7,294 nt of DNA from an uncultured Clostridia bacterium (GTDB lineage: Bacteria; Bacillota; Clostridia; Christensenellales; Borkfalkiaceae): NCBI GenBank assembly GCA_947629225.1, contig CANRCY010000071.1:1-7294 (forward strand), given 5' to 3'. The notes below the pieces were generated by a model, which had not been told where the DNA came from, did no database searches, and saw nothing but the letters and a program-made list of their open reading frames with translations. The translations under genes and the position numbers were made by a program. This document shows positions 6,934 to 7,294 of the stretch, piece after piece (position 1 is the first letter of the stretch; each line of letters opens with the position of its first letter).

Positions 6934-6962
6934 AGGAGGTGATACCAATGCAGAACGCATGA
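6934..6962 (+). other. Strong ribosome site with four-codon micro-ORF (MQNA)
   Basis: AGGAGGTGAT (6934-6943) is a ten-base match to the 16S rRNA tail and stands at an ideal distance (eight bases after GGAGG) before ATG at 6948. The frame, however, closes after four codons (ATG CAG AAC GCA TGA). It is in the same frame as the gene at 7014, with only this TGA between them. It may be a leader peptide, or the original start of that gene broken by a stop. Confidence 0.45.
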
Positions 6963-7012
6963 CTTCCGCCGCAGTCGGTAAACAGCGGCGAACTACAAAT
7001 TTTAGGAGATAA
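6959..7012 (+). other. Overlapping 17-codon micro-ORF, possible leader peptide
   Basis: ATG at 6959 overlaps the previous TGA as ATGA, the usual layout for translational coupling, and the frame encodes MTSAAVGKQRRTTNFRR ending with TAA at 7010-7012, one base before the next ATG. A 6-bp GC hairpin (6967-6972 with 6985-6990) lies within it. The peptide is basic and not recognisable. It could be chance, but the strong ribosome site upstream and the tight stop-start spacing make a translated leader possible. Confidence 0.35.
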
Positions 7013-7013
7013 T

Positions 7014-7294
7014 ATGGAAGAAAAAACACAACTCACAAAGTTCACGTTCTATGACCTGTATGCGGAACTCATGGACACGCTCACGGACGAAGAACGCGGG
7101 AAACTGCTACGCGCCATGTGCGCGTATGCGTTCGACGACGCGCCGCCCGCGCTCACGGATAAGAAACTTGTCTACATTTGGGGGAACATTGTAGATACTC
7201 TCGCCGTAGACAAAGAGGCGCAGGAAAGCGGGCGCACGCCGAAGGGCTTGAACAGACAGATGAAGCACTTTATGTTCCACCGAAACTTCTATGA
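7014..7294 (+). CDS. DUF6291-like protein, N-terminal part (continues past right edge)
   Basis: The frame begins at ATG 7014 with AGGAG (7004-7008) five bases upstream and stays open to the edge, giving 93 residues. The pattern FTFYDLYAELMDTLTDEERGKL, then RAMCAYAFDD and a later IVDTLAVDKE, resembles the DUF6291 family as I know it: small proteins of about 80-150 residues from Firmicute phages and integrated elements, often near replication genes, with no established biochemical role. The following GRTPKGLNRQMKHFMF is not a part I recognise. The gene is GC-rich like recN/spoIVB, unlike the DUF262 operon between them. It is divergent from that operon, separated by about 700 bases with repeats. 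No catalytic motif is visible. Family assignment is moderately sure, function unknown. Confidence 0.65.
   Translation, partial: MEEKTQLTKFTFYDLYAELMDTLTDEERGKLLRAMCAYAFDDAPPALTDKKLVYIWGNIVDTLAVDKEAQESGRTPKGLNRQMKHFMFHRNFY

Larger units (their letters stand above)
6553..6939. repeat. Array of about eight degenerate repeats, ~50-base pitch
   Basis: The core CCATACCAAAGTGAGGG occurs exactly at 6642-6658 and 6694-6710, and in diverged form at 6745-6760 (CATATAAAAGTGGG), 6821-6837 (CATATAAAAGTGAGGG), 6868-6884 and 6922-6939. Two poorer copies lie at 6553-6563 and 6579-6594. Start-to-start distances among the last six are 52, 51, 76, 47 and 54 bases. The rest of each unit is also partly conserved: AAAATTC before the core, and GTATCAA followed by an CGCC-like block after it (6671-6682, 6723-6734, 6844-6856). 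Copies are too degenerate for CRISPR. Minus-strand open frames through it (6517-6738, 6817-7029) only reflect the repeats. It could be a protein-binding array such as iterons or operators, or an old expanded intergenic repeat of this lineage. Confidence 0.8.

Noticed and set aside
6553..6939. Possible CRISPR array
   Set aside because: Units are short and degenerate, the sequence between cores is itself partly conserved instead of unique, and no cas genes are present.
6553..6939. Possible integron attC sites
   Set aside because: No gene cassettes between the units, no clear GTTRRRY/RYYYAAC pairs, and no integrase in the window.
6517..7029. Minus-strand frames at 6517-6738 and 6817-7029 with recurring LTLVW/PTLVW/PTMVW motifs
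   Set aside because: The recurring peptide is just the translated DNA repeat; no ribosome sites, and the second frame runs into the start of the 7014 gene.

Overview
The window looks like the chromosome of an endospore-forming Firmicute, probably a gut-type clostridium. The left end carries the 3' part of recN followed by spoIVB, a classic neighbourhood in spore formers, and a forespore (sigma-G type) promoter can be read just upstream of spoIVB. These two genes are GC-rich.

Layout: (1) 1-1699, plus strand: recN C-terminus (cut by the left edge) and a complete spoIVB serine peptidase gene with an intact S55 catalytic triad. (2) 1700-1881: a convergent intergenic stretch with two large stem-loops, one of them a very long, strong intrinsic terminator. 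(3) 1882-6354, minus strand: a visibly AT-richer three-gene operon read leftward from one good sigma-A promoter with an extended -10. Its order is a GmrSD-like DUF262+DUF1524 (HNH) protein, then a 731-residue DUF262 protein without a recognisable nuclease domain, started inside the end of the first gene, then a 135-residue protein of unknown function. (4) 6355-7013: about 660 bases without a conventional gene, holding several hairpins, an array of about eight degenerate repeats on a roughly 50-base pitch (core CCATACCAAAGTGAGGG), and two overlapping micro-ORFs. (5) 7014 to the right edge, plus strand: the start of a GC-rich gene that looks like the DUF6291 family found in phage and mobile-element replication regions.

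Reading of the whole: the DUF262 operon looks like an acquired defence cassette placed downstream of spoIVB, where spo0A often lies in spore formers. The first protein has both parts of a type IV (modification-dependent) restriction enzyme of the GmrSD/SspE kind: a DGQQR-type nucleotide-binding domain and an HNH nuclease. The second keeps only the DUF262 half plus a long uncharacterised C-terminus, so the two may form a complex in which the second protein is a sensor or regulator. The third protein may be an accessory or an independent passenger. This functional reading is inference; the domain motifs, start sites, promoter, terminators and repeats are visible directly.
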